A DNA stretch of 64,000 nucleotides, from assembly GCA_963693315.1 (NCBI GenBank), contig OY856186.1:229504754-229568753 (forward strand), written 5' to 3'. Positions 46,667-57,255 of the stretch are shown piece by piece (the first letter of the stretch is position 1; the number at the start of each line of letters is the position of its first letter). The notes below the pieces were generated by a model that was given only the letters and a program-made list of their open reading frames with translations, searched no databases and had not been told where the DNA came from. The DNA is from Diogma glabrata. Its lineage: Eukaryota; Arthropoda; Insecta; Diptera; Cylindrotomidae. The translations under genes and the position numbers were made by a program.

Positions 46667-47887
46667 ATGTCAAACCAACTAGACGTTGACCATCCGTTCT
46701 ATGGTTTGGAACCCACCGAACTACAGATCGAATGTCTGGTTCGGGGTGTGAACTTCAGGGGGAACAATTGGGCAGAGGACTTTGCAATACCACAATTGGG
46801 TCCATCACTACAAGCTGAACACATTATCATTATCACGCAATTATCATTGAATTATCCATCAGTACCACAGGTACAACCACCACCATTATATCCACAAGCT
46901 CCACTTACAGCACCACCACCATACAACCAACCTCCTCAGGCATGGCGTGACGCGGCTCCAGCGTTAGCACCAGTGGAGTACCGAGGGGTTCATGGGAACA
47001 ATTTGAGTCGTTATGACTCAAATTGGGTTCCAACCTTCACAGGAGATGGTCACTCTCCTGATGTTCATGAGTTTATTCATAGAGTGGAGGCGGCTGCCAG
47101 GAGGGACCGTGTGAATTGGGACGACCTTAGGTCTATCGTTCCACGGTATCTCAAGGGAGCTGCCGACAGATACTATCTGAATTTAACTCATGAATATGAG
47201 GTGGTGACCTATCCAGTGTTAAGGGAGGGACTCCTACAAACCTTCGGTACGCTCACTGATGATAAGGCGATCTTGCGAGTTCTTCTGAACCGCAAACAAA
47301 AGTCAAAGGAGAGCGTATATGAGTATCTGGTGGAGATTGGTTCGTTAAACCGTCGCTTAGCACGTCCATTTGCTGATCGTGAAATGCTAGAGATTGCTCG
47401 GGAGGGACTGAGTGTGGAGCTCAAAAATGCTACACTAGCAGCAACAATACATTCAATTGATGAACTTCGGACTTTATGTCAGAAGTTTGAACGTTTGTGG
47501 TCCACACCAGTTCCGACCAGAACATCAAATTTAAGAATTAGCGAGCTACAGCAAGTGGATGATTATGAGGTGGATGTTGAACTAGAACGACATGGATATA
47601 TTGAAACGATGGATTCAACACAGTCCGAACAACAGCACGAAGAAAGCGACGAAAGATGTAGCGACGCAGGACGATCTTCCACCACTCAAGAAAACCAAAT
47701 AAAATCATCAAATACATTTAATTTCCCATCATTACATCGAACGTATTTTAGACGTCTGGAACGTAACATTAGATATTGGAGGATGAGGAAATTATTTCGC
47801 AAAGCATGTATTTCATCTATCCTTTCAGAAACAAAGGATCCTCGGCCGCGACTAACAATAAAGATTTTGGACAAACATATTTCATGA
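46667..47887 (+). CDS. gag: G1 Gag
   Basis: Capsid/nucleocapsid polyprotein, 406 codons from the ATG at 46667. The frame is open further upstream to 46544, but those residues are low-complexity Phe/Ile and the ATG matches the end of leader homology. N-terminal region, then a Pro-rich stretch (PPPLYPQAPLTAPPPYNQPP). The Ty3/gypsy gag core follows: WVPTFTGDGHSPDVHEFIHR, RYLKGAADRYY, YPVLREGLLQTFG. There is no CCHC zinc knuckle in the C-terminal part, which instead is acidic then Arg-rich. It ends at a TGA in the same frame as pol. Confidence 0.85.
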   Translation: MSNQLDVDHPFYGLEPTELQIECLVRGVNFRGNNWAEDFAIPQLGPSLQAEHIIIITQLSLNYPSVPQVQPPPLYPQAPLTAPPPYNQPPQAWRDAAPALAPVEYRGVHGNNLSRYDSNWVPTFTGDGHSPDVHEFIHRVEAAARRDRVNWDDLRSIVPRYLKGAADRYYLNLTHEYEVVTYPVLREGLLQTFGTLTDDKAILRVLLNRKQKSKESVYEYLVEIGSLNRRLARPFADREMLEIAREGLSVELKNATLAATIHSIDELRTLCQKFERLWSTPVPTRTSNLRISELQQVDDYEVDVELERHGYIETMDSTQSEQQHEESDERCSDAGRSSTTQENQIKSSNTFNFPSLHRTYFRRLERNIRYWRMRKLFRKACISSILSETKDPRPRLTIKILDKHIS

Positions 47888-47890
47888 CTA

Positions 47891-50173
47891 TTGGATAGTG
47901 GAGCGTCAATCACTATACTTGGAAGAAATTCCTTGGAATTATTGGAATCATCAGGTACAACCTACCGTAAATATACTTCGTGTATTCGTACGGCGGATGG
48001 TACTGCAAATAAAATTTTAGGTTACATTGAAATTCCAATAACTGTGAATGGCTCCACTAAACCAATGCGGTTCCATATAGTCCCTGGTTTACGAGAAGAG
48101 CTCTACCTGGGCATAGATTTCTGGGAGAAATTCGGTATTATTCCTTCTTTTGTTAGTGAACTGACTCGTACAGAGCCAATAACTTTAAATACACACAACC
48201 TCACCACTGATCAGCAACATGAACTGGATATGATCAAGGATTCTTTCCCGTCATTTGAAGTGTCTGGACTCGGAAAGACTTCTTTGGTTGAACATGTCAT
48301 CGATGTTGGTGATAGTGCACCTGTTAAACAGAGGCATTATCCCACATCGCCGGCTGTTCAACTAAAGGTTTATGCCGAACTCGACCGAATGCTTCAAATG
48401 GGCGTGATCGAAGAGAGTAACAGTTCTTGGTGCTCGCCAGTGGTTTTGGTACAAAAAGAATCTGGTAAAAACAGATTATGTATTGATAGCCGTCGTGTCA
48501 ATTCACTAACTAAAAAGGACGCTTACCCACTTCCCTTGATTGATGGCTTACTAGGTCGTCTAAATAGCACAAAGTACATTTCAAGTATTGATCTCAAAGA
48601 TGCTTTCTGGCAGATTCCTCTGGCAGAAGCATCTAGAGACAAGACAGCCTTCACAGTGCCTGGTCGTCCATTGTATCAATTCCGGGTTATGCCCTTTGGA
48701 TTGTGCAATGCTCCCCAGACAATGTGTCGGCTAATGCACAAAGTGATACCACATCAATATCACGAAAATGTCTTTGTTTATTTAGATGATCTATTGGTAG
48801 TCTCTTCCACGTTCCAGGAACATATGGAATTGCTGTCCAAAGTCTCTTCATTGTTAAGAGCGGCTGGGTTAACAATAAACCTCAAGAAAAGTAAATTTGT
48901 TCTGAGAGAGGTGAAATACTTGGGATTTTTGGTTGGTGAAGATGGTCTTCGAACAGACCCTGACAAAGTAAGAGCTGTAGCAGAGTACCCAGCTCCATCT
49001 ACAGTAAAACAAATACGTAGACTATTGGGAATGGCTGGTTGGTACCAACGTTTTATACCAAACTACGCAAGCGTGGTATCACCGATAACGGATTTATTAA
49101 AGAAAAGTTCTGGGAAATTGAAATGGACATTGGAAGCGCAAGCTGCTTTCGAAAATTTAAAACGATTGCTGACTACAGCACCAGTTCTAATAAACCCTGA
49201 CTATAATAAAGAATTCTTTATTAGATGCGATGCGAGTTTGACAGGGATAGGTAGTGTGTTGTATCAGGTTGATACTGACGGACAAGAGTGTCCGATAGCC
49301 TTCATGTCGAAGAAATTAAATAAAGCTCAGAGAAATTATTCGGTTTCTGAGCTTGAATGTCTTGCGGCAATTCTGAGTGTGAAGAAATTCAGGGGCTATG
49401 TTGAAGGTCACCGATTTACAATTGTGACTGATCACTCAAGTCTGAAGTGGCTTATGTCACAGAAAGACTTGAGTGGTCGTTTGGCTAGGTGGAGCCTAAA
49501 ACTCCAACATATGGATTTTACCATTGTCCACCAAAAAGGTACCCAAAATATAGTCCCTGATGCTCTATCTCGTCTTTATGACGATACACACGAGGAATTG
49601 ACGGAAGCATTAACACATCACATTAACGACATCAAAATCGACAATGAAGGTTATCGGCCCAAGGAATATACGGATATGATAGCTAAAGTTCAATCATCAC
49701 CCAAGGACTTTCCATCTGTTAAAGTCGTGGATGATAAGCTATACATACGTATTGAGCCAAGACCTGATGCAATACCTAACGATGTTCCTGTGTGGAAACT
49801 CTGGGTACCAAAACCGATGACTTCAAACATGATTCAGAAACATCATGATGATAGTACTGCTGCTCATGGAGGTGTTAAAAAGACTTTAGAATTACTTCGA
49901 CGTCTTTATTACTGGCCGGGCATGGCGTCACAGGTACACAACTATGTTGTGTCCTGCGACACATGTAAACAAACAAAAGCCACAAATCAGATATTGCGTC
50001 CTCCGATGCAATATCAATTCGAAACAGCACGTCCATGGCAGAGAGTCTATATAGATTTTTTGGGACCGTATCCTCGTTCTACACTTGGGAATACGGTGTT
50101 ATTGATAGTTCTGGATCATGCTACGAAGTTTGTACTACTGAAACCACTTAGAAACGCAAATTCACCATTCTGA
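47891..50173 (+). pseudogene. pol: G1 Pol: protease, reverse transcriptase, RNase H, integrase N-terminal part
   Basis: In frame with gag, separated only by TGA (47885-47887); no ATG is available. Retropepsin LDSGASITILG (Asp at 47894) lies within the first residues. RT: SSWCSPVVLVQKESGKNRL, SIDLKDAFWQIPL, LPFGLCNAPQ-type block read as MPFGLCNAPQT, and catalytic YLDD at 48779-48790. RNase H: IRCDASLTGIG, SELECLAA, VTDHSSLKWL. Integrase HHCC zinc finger (MIQKHHDDSTAAHGG ... SCDTCKQTK), then VYIDFLGPYP with the first catalytic Asp. It ends prematurely at 50173. Domain order PR-RT-RH-IN is that of Ty3/gypsy. All catalytic residues I can see are intact. Confidence 0.92.
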
Positions 50174-50859
50174 GGAATGAAGTGTTTCTTACATATGGGG
50201 TACCAGAGTTTCTACACAGTGACAATGGCAAACAGTTCACTAGTAGGAACTTTCAAAGTCTTTTGTCAGATTTCGGCATTAAACACATTAGGACCGGTGT
50301 CTATAGTCCTCAAAGCAACGCGTCAGAGCGGGTCAAAAGGTCAGTTCTAGCAGCAATTCGAGCGTTCATAAAAGGTCAACACACCAAGTGGGATTCACAA
50401 ATTGGTGAAATCGCATATGCACTGCGGGCAGCAGTACATTCAGCTACCAAGTACTCACCGTACTATTTATTATTTGGTCAACATCCAATATCGGATGGAA
50501 ATACTTACCAATTGTTGAGATCACTACACCAGCTTGGTGAAGATGCTGGTGAGGAATTAGAACGCTCTGATCATTTGACTCTGCTCAGGAACCGGGTTCA
50601 ACAAAATTTAAAAGCAGCCTTCAAAAAATCGCAACATCAGTATAATCTGCGATCTAAACTACGGACTTTTCAACCACAACAACGTGTGTTTGTACGGCAA
50701 CATCATTTGAGTGACGCTACAAAAAAATTCTCGGCAAAATTGGCTCCAAAGTTCTTACCTGCAATGATTAAGACTAAGATTGGAAATGTACTCTATGAGT
50801 GCACAGATATGAGCGGTAAGAATCTTGGAGTCCATCACGCGAAAGACATCAGGGAATGA
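50174..50859 (+). pseudogene. pol: G1 Pol: rest of integrase (out of frame)
   Basis: Continues integrase in another frame: VFLTYGVPEFLHSDNGKQF with the second catalytic Asp, then VYSPQSNASERVKRSVLA with the catalytic Glu, and a GPY/F-like C-terminal part to TGA at 50859. The segment normally linking PLRN to RNEVF is short of several residues, so a small deletion near 50160-50175 fits better than a single-base frameshift. No further ORF before the 3' LTR. Confidence 0.88.
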
Positions 50860-51183
50860 TGTCTTTTCGTTAAGTAGGGTAGTTCCTCTGTCAGGTTGTT
50901 GTCTCTGGGGTTCACATCTCCCGTGTTATGCTTACTGGTCGTATCGGGGTGTCCATAGTGCTGACGTTCGGATGGATGGTCGGTCTCAGTACTCAGTGAA
51001 GTTCCTAGGGACTTCATGAGTGTTGGAACCGGTCATCGGTCTTGACGCCAGTGACTGTGGGTATCTCGATCCCAGATACAGATTAGTTGTGGGAAGTAGT
51101 TCGATGGTTTCTGACGTAGAGGGGGTGACGACGTTTTTGTGATTTCAAGGGTAAATATCTTGATTTTTACCTTGAATTCATGG
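50860..51183 (+). other. G1 3' untranslated region
   Basis: No env-like frame. A purine run (gtagagggggtgacg, about 51116-51130) sits 54 bases before the LTR, not against it. Confidence 0.5.
51146..51174 (+). promoter_or_regulatory. Hairpin upstream of the G1 3' LTR
   Basis: CAAGGGTAAATATCTTGATT with TTTACCTTG closes a stem with one bulged G, 9 bases before the LTR. Compare 39383-39411 in G2. Confidence 0.5.
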
Positions 51184-52266
51184 TGTAACGTCCGCTATGT
51201 TCGCCTAAACAACAATAAAACTAATTCATCTTCTTTTTCTAATTCAATAAAAGTTTATTTCATTAGTTTCAGTTCACTTTTACATTGATAATAATTTTAA
51301 AATTTGCTAATACTTAACGGCTAGTTAAATTTCGAATATACTATAAAAAACAAACGAACGTACTCAATTTTATTTCCAATTCTAACGAACAGATGTCGTT
51401 ACTAATTTTTGCTGAATCTTTGGTATTACACGATTTTGATTTTCATTAGAAGATGTCAAATCAAAAATCACATTTTGTGGTTTTGAATGAGTTTTCGATG
51501 TTAAAAGTTTGATCACATCTAGTCAAAGTTTTTTCATGCAATCATGTTTAGAAAAAAATAAGTTCATTGATAATTATATCAAAAACAAATTTTTGTAATG
51601 TTATATTTAAACACAAAAATGTTTTATGAAAGTTTGAATAGTGTGTTTTTAATTATAAGTGTCTGGAATTAAAAATAAAATAATAAATTGATACATATCA
51701 AAGATTACGTTTGATTTATTCTAAATGTGAGGATCAAATGCATATATTACACACAAATGAACATTTTAATATATTTACAAATAATTTAATGAGAAAATGT
51801 AAACAAGCTATAAAACTATTTAAGGAAGGTAAAGAAAAGATGTTTGATGAAAATTCTCACTATCGAAGGAATTTAACAAAATTAAGTCTGGTTTTTTTGC
51901 ACATATGTTAAGTGAATTAAAAGCTATATTTCCAAATGGATTTTTTGCTGGTGATCAATTTCGTATGACAAAATCAGATGCTGCTGAGTTTTGGAAATTA
52001 AACTTTGGAAATAGGAAATCATACTGGAAGTGAATGGGGTCCACCAATCAACAGTTAATTTAAGGTATTTTAGACTCAGATATATTAATTTTTGTTTAAT
52101 TATTTTTTCCTGGGAATGTTAGGATAAAGTTTCCAGATATAAAAGATTCCCAAATTTAAGATTCGTGCAGGGACAATCCGTATCCCGGGAGTAATCTCCT
52201 TTTTTTTTTTTTGTTTTGTTACTATTGGTATAAAAGGTCCAAGCTATTATATAGCTACTCATAATA
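51184..52266 (+). repeat. G1 3' LTR
   Basis: 1083 bases, nearly identical to the two parts of the 5' LTR apart from a 40-base deletion after 51513 (gat...gat), a variant near 51401 (cgttac versus cgttcc) and a T-run length change. Followed by TSD aggt and the second half of element A2. Confidence 0.93.
51690..52033 (+). pseudogene. Cbl: Captured Cbl ubiquitin-ligase fragment in the 3' LTR
   Basis: The same sequence as 43520-43863 within the 3' LTR, including the two-base insertion that breaks the frame near the VF-HML junction and the terminal TGA. Its presence in both LTRs is expected if it was part of the LTR before the last transposition, because both LTRs are copied from one template. 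Confidence 0.85.
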
Positions 52267-52430
52267 AGGTTCTTATTAAATCAATAATAAGATGTTATTA
52301 AATTAATAATGAAACTTATTAAATTAATAATGGAACTTATATTTTACACTCTTTAAATAAAAGAGAGCATACATTTTTTATTAACGATTTTATTTATTTC
52401 AATTATTTTCATTAATTCTTAAGGTCTTAA

Positions 52431-52652
52431 AGAGATTTCTTTGTGCGTACATCGTACACATGGAATGCTTTGCCCGAATCAATAGTCTCGAGTGCTTTCA
52501 ATCCACAAAGATTTAAAAAAAGCGTCCACCTATACCTCAAGACGCATGTTGTTGTGGGACCTACGTCTTAAAAGGTATCTATGTGTTGTTGTGACACATT
52601 TTGTAATTCCTACTACACAACACTTCTTATTAAAAAAAAAAAAAAAAAAAAA
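52431..52652 (+). mobile_element. 5'-truncated non-LTR retrotransposon 3' end with poly(A)
   Basis: About 200 bases closely matching 14310-14500 (agagatttctttgtgcgtac ... cctactacacaacact) ending in about 21 A. A1 lacks it: it reads cttaaagatttatatttcac through the site. A typical 5'-truncated insertion, in the same orientation as the 13-kb copy. Confidence 0.88.
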
Positions 52653-52854
52653 GTATTTATATTTCACAGTTTTAATTTTAAAATAATTCATAATTTTGCT
52701 TTAAAGTATTTTCAAATTTATATGTGACAAAAATTAAAAGAACAAAAGGAGTCTATGTGCGTATATAAAATAAAAAATATAGTAATATTTATTATATTTT
52801 ACTATATTTTTTATTAATTAAAAAATAAATTTACATAGCTAAACTAATAATATA

Positions 52855-54700
52855 TATTATTGATTTGAATTTAACAAATCAATCAACAAATTGACCGAAT
52901 TATATGCTCTTTCTTTATCACCTTTCAATGTATAAAAATACTTTTGGATAAAATTCCAAAATTGGTTGCTGATTGCGGATATTTAAAGTTGAATAAATAA
53001 TAGTATATTTTCCTACAAGAGATGAAAACATTGTTTTTTGAGTAAACATATGTTCACGAGACGCGTTAGCGTCGAGTGAGACATATTTACGAACGAAAAA
53101 CGTTTTTATCTCGCGTAGGAAATGCAATTTTTTCTATGATAGTATATATATAATCGATATTTACTATAAATTATAAAGTTATAAATCGACAACAAAACAT
53201 TCAAAAATCATATTCTATTTTTTCATGGTTACGTTGTTTAAAATACTTTATAAAATTATATGAAAAACTATAGCAACTATAATTTGTTATTCTTTGTCAC
53301 TAGTGAATCGACTTTTCGCATAGAAAAAATATTTTGAAGCACACATCAATTACTTTATCCACGACTAAAGAATATATGCTTTCCATGCGTATGTCTTCCA
53401 TTGTAATTGTATTCATTCCACAACTAGTGAATTTGATTAAAATTCTTTAACAGCTCTAGAGTTTATTAAATATTCCCCTAACAAATTAAACAACAAACTT
53501 GTTTTGTTTTTCGCTATCTTTGATGTTTTTATTTCAATATGGCGATATAAATTTTTGCATGAAAACTGGAAATTAAACGAAATATTTTACAGTCGTGGAT
53601 AAAATAGCATCTTGTATTCGCTGGGGATGATGGCAATTCTTCACTCTGAGGATTTCCTCCACACGCTACGCTCGTTTCGGGAAACTTCATCCTCGTGAAG
53701 AATTGCCTTTATTCTAAGCTCATACAAGAATCTACTATTCCATGTTGTATAAACTTCATACCGTACATTATCAAAGCATACTAGTTGGCTTTATTATAGA
53801 CCCACTAATTAACAAAAGAGGCTGAATTGGTAATTTTTTATCGGAATACTTTTGTAACATCTCTTCATCATTTTGAACAGTTTCGCCTATAATGGCAAAA
53901 CTGTTTTAAGAATATCGAACAGTGTATTTCTTATAAATTTTGTGCTATAAAGTTTTGTTGGTTTGACGGAGTATCCTGTGCAGTAAATACATAGTTGATA
54001 GCAGAATACAATCTAAATAATATAAAACAGAAAATATTATATTATTACAGAATCTAACATTGGATAGGTTTAATTGTTTTCACTCAAAAAAATTACAAAT
54101 GACATGTCCAAAAACAACGTTTTAGCTTATAGCCGGGTATTCAAATACATCAGAAACAGAAACAGAATTTCATACAAATTTGACAGCAAAAAATTCTGTT
54201 GCTGTAAAATTTGAATGGAATTCTGCTTCTGTTGTATGTGATTTTCAAGTTTTTGGAGCCAAAAACCAAATTTGAAAAACTTACTTTCTGTCATATTCTC
54301 TGTATTGCGAAGTTCTTCAACCATCTCTCTTAACTTTTCATCTTTAATTTGTTCTTCAAAAATGGGCTGAGTTTTCTGAATAAATGGTTGGTAATTTACA
54401 ACCAAAATCGCTGGCTTTCGGAAACATTGCTTTAAAATAAATGTCTATCTGAAAATTTTAAAAGGAATATTATTATAATTAATTATAATTATTATATATA
54501 TATTATTATAATTATAATTAAAATGTTATTGAAATATACTAATATTGAATTATTAACTACCAGTTTATAACCAAGCGGTAATTTAAATTGCTTACATTTG
54601 GTTAAAATTTCCGAAGTTGATTTTAATTTTGAAATGTCGCTGAGTCTCAGTTGTTTAGTCCTGTCCCATGCAGACTCAATTTTAGCCTAACTACTCTGTT
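52855..54700 (-). pseudogene. Decayed multi-exon gene carried by A2
   Basis: Same blocks as in A1 (17810-19640). The second block is undamaged here: minus-strand 54405-54127 is open across TQPIFEEQIKDEKLREMVEE to the donor and beyond. The last block reads KYPQSATNFWNFIQKYF in a slightly altered frame context. The TAG upstream of the first block is shared by both copies, so either the real start lies downstream or the common ancestor was already dead. Confidence 0.5.
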
Positions 54701-55924
54701 CATCGAACAAAATTTCTACATGTTCTGTCTGATGAATCTGCTTCAGGAACTGAAAAACCAATTTTTTTTACCACACCATAGACAGTACAAAAATTTACAA
54801 AGTTTCACATACCAAACGTTATCGTTTAATAAAATAATCTTACTTTTTCAATTTTCTTAACACTTTTAACTTTTCACAAAACTTTTAAATATTTTTTAAA
54901 GTTGTTTATTCAGCGTCTGGATATAAACTGTGATTCTTACCAATATTTTATTAATCGTTATTAAAAATAATAACCTAAAGTAAGATTAATGTATACTATT
55001 ATTGATTTAATAACCTACGTTTTGAAAGTAAAAACGTCGATGATTAATCTAATAAAATGGTTATTAAAATTAACTACAAAAATAATAATTTATGTTTTTA
55101 TTTTAATAGCTCTACGTTAATCACATAATTTTTTATTTGATTGTCTGAATTCATCATTTTAATAAGAATTGGTTATTAGTTTAATCAACCGTTGTGATTT
55201 TTTTAATAATATTGACCGTATTTTTATTTTGATAAACATTTTTGTTAAAATAATAACAAAAAGTATTAATCGAACGAATGTGGCAATTACTTTAATAATA
55301 ATCGTTATTAGATTGATAAAATAACTTATTCCACATTTTTAAAACGGGCGGTTATTAAATTTACTAACAAAATTCTCTGAGTGTACCCATTTCAACTACG
55401 ACAGGTGAAAAACTATACCTAACATCAATATGGAGTTTGCTAAAATACCGTAAGTCTGCCGGTCACTGGCTCTCAGTCTATTACATTCATGAGCCAAAAG
55501 TGAAATTTTTGCCCCCATTTTTTTTGACATTTCTCGACGTTTTAGGACCTACTGATTCTAAAAAAGCAAAAAAAAGAATGTATGTCTGTCTGCCGGCCGT
55601 CACAACCCACGAAATCTAGTAAACCGTTGGACAGATTTCAAAAATGCTTTTGCCTAAAATAGGTTTACTCAATAGAAAGAGCCGTAAAAAAAAAAGAAGG
55701 CAAGTCAAGGACTGCCGACAGAAGTGAAAACTTAAATCTGTGAAACAGCTGTGTTTTTTGTATCTTCCAATTATTGTAGAATCGCAAATCAAAACTTTAG
55801 AATTTGTAAATTAAAATCATTAAAATTATTCTGGGTTTCACATCTATCAGTATTCCAAGCAACTATTATATACATTTTTATATTTAAAATATTCAAAACA
55901 TATCATATAAAAATTTGCGTCTAT

Positions 55925-56040
55925 CAACACCTTAGAAAGCATGTTGTTGCGGGACTTTGTTCTTAAAAGTGTTTCGTGTGTTGTTGTGACTCACCTTGTA
56001 ATTTATACTACCAAACACATTTTATTTTAAAATAATAGTG
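55925..56040 (+). repeat. Older 3'-end copy of the 13-kb retrotransposon family
   Basis: atcaacacctta-aaagcatgttgttg-gggac-t-gttcttaaaagtgttt ... tgttgttgtgactcaccttgtaat matches 14395-14480 with several differences. No poly(A) run remains. Confidence 0.65.
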
Positions 56041-56925
56041 TGTCATCAAAGAATATTCCATAACTTAGAGTAAGGGATAATTTCGTTGATTGAAAATACT
56101 TCTTCCACCAGCACCCCTAAGATATCACTTTGGCTAATGAGATTGCATTGCTATTGCCAGTGGTATACGATATCTCAAGATAACTCATATGCCAATATCA
56201 GGGACTTAAGTACGCGTGGTTGTCACACCCATAGATCAACAAGTTTAAATTTTACAAGCTAATTCATTGGTATTAATGCGCATTGTTGCCGTTTACAAAT
56301 CACTATCGGTTAAGTGCCACTATTTTTAATTATTTTATTTATCATGATTGCCATCCATGTTTAATCATACATAAGCTATGCTTCTTTGTATAGAATTTAT
56401 GCAATTTCCGTCTCGTAATTGTGAGCTTAAAATCGATATAATCGATGTTATCAAGTATCAAGTTACAAGTATTAAGTCTTCACTTAATTTTAGAAACATG
56501 TATTATATACAATTCCAAATTGACAACACATTTGGTGAAGATGATAAAATTTGTAACATCATGTTAAATTTCAACACATATAATTTTGTTATACAAATGT
56601 AATTGTTTAAGGTTATACTATCTTTCCTACGTTATTTCTAATTTCATAACAATTATGTTCAACAAAAAAAACATTGATCAAGCAAACTACCTTTTAAAAC
56701 GATATTTAAATAAAAAGCAAATTGAGTGTGCACAACAACTTCCCAAATTTTCATGATGATTACTGTATTAATGCATAAAGGACAAACAGACATACTTTCA
56801 ATTTTATATATATTCAATATTTATTTAGCATGATGACTCGAATGCAAATTGCAAAAGACAGTGGCAATATAACTTTAAAAAACTGCGTTATACAACAATT
56901 TTTTAAAATTCGTATAAAGAAATTT
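56041..56925. other. Interior of element J; no gene seen
   Basis: AT-rich. The plus-strand frame 56378-56602 is open but shows no recognisable motif. Confidence 0.4.
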
Positions 56926-56929
56926 TTAT

Positions 56930-57080
56930 TATTTGTATGAATTCATGAATAAAAAAAAATAATTTTAATGGCATTTAATAAAAATTAAAATAAAAACAAT
57001 AAAAAAATGTTTACCACACCCGGAATTGAGCTCGCTACCTGCAGAACATCAGTCGAGCACGATATCCACAACGCAATTTG
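56930..57080 (-). repeat. tRNA-like SINE, copy 2
   Basis: The minus strand gives gtggatatcgtgctcgactg (A-box region) and GAGCTCAATTCC (B-box region), followed by the same kind of A/T tail as at 27905-27960. A diverged member of the same family. Confidence 0.4.
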
Positions 57081-57255
57081 AAACGTTAAGAAATGATAGA
57101 TAGATTTAAGAAAGAAATGATTTAACGATTTACAGATAGAAATGATTTAAAAAATACATTTTTGTTCTTCGAAAATGCATATAAAACTTGATGACGCGAA
57201 TATACAAATTTTATTCCATAGAAAATTTCATAACGCGGCTAAAGAAGTTTTCACT

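Larger units (their letters stand above)
31031..52266 (+). mobile_element. G1: mdg1/412-like (Ty3/gypsy) LTR retrotransposon with captured Cbl fragment
   Basis: The 4-bp duplication aggt flanks it (31027-31030 and 52267-52270), and A1 shows the empty site aataataggttcttatt. The 5' LTR is 31031-31404 plus 43348-44095 (split by the P-superfamily element). Leader 44096-46666. Gag 46667-47887, pol 47891-50859. The 3' LTR is 51184-52266. The region after the 5' LTR (tggcagccgaaacaaagacc) is the presumed primer-binding site. No envelope gene follows pol. Coding defects: a UGA between gag and protease and a small deletion in integrase. It is defective as it stands. Confidence 0.9.
30672..55383. mobile_element. 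TA-flanked DNA transposon, copy A2 (split by 21-kb insertion)
   Basis: The same element as A1: left part 30672-31030, right part 52271-55383, each closely similar to A1. It is flanked by TA (30670-30671 and 55384-55385) and sits in the right arm of element E. The left arm of E at about 28648-28650 keeps the unoccupied sequence gggtattcac. A2 lacks the pogo-like element of A1. It is split by retrotransposon G1 and also holds a 5'-truncated non-LTR insertion at 52431-52652. Confidence 0.85.
28542..55480. mobile_element. Element E: DNA transposon with >500-bp inverted repeats
   Basis: Ends TAGTCTAAGAGCCAGTGACC and, inverted, TAGACTGAGAGCCAGTGACC, flanked by TTA (28539-28541 and 55481-55483). 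Left arm 28542-29100. Right arm 30240-30671 continuing at 55384-55480, because element A2 split it. The arms also carry a ggcagac...gcagacgctataaggctttc region. The interior encodes the degenerate protein at 29406-30142. A 3-bp TTA target is typical of PIF/Harbinger-like elements, but the termini and protein do not let me assign a superfamily. Confidence 0.75.

Noticed and set aside
48687..48966. Minus-strand frames inside pol
   Set aside because: They are shadows of the reverse transcriptase.
50860..51183. Envelope gene making G1 an errantivirus-like element
   Set aside because: Only about 320 bases separate pol from the LTR, with no signal peptide or membrane segment.
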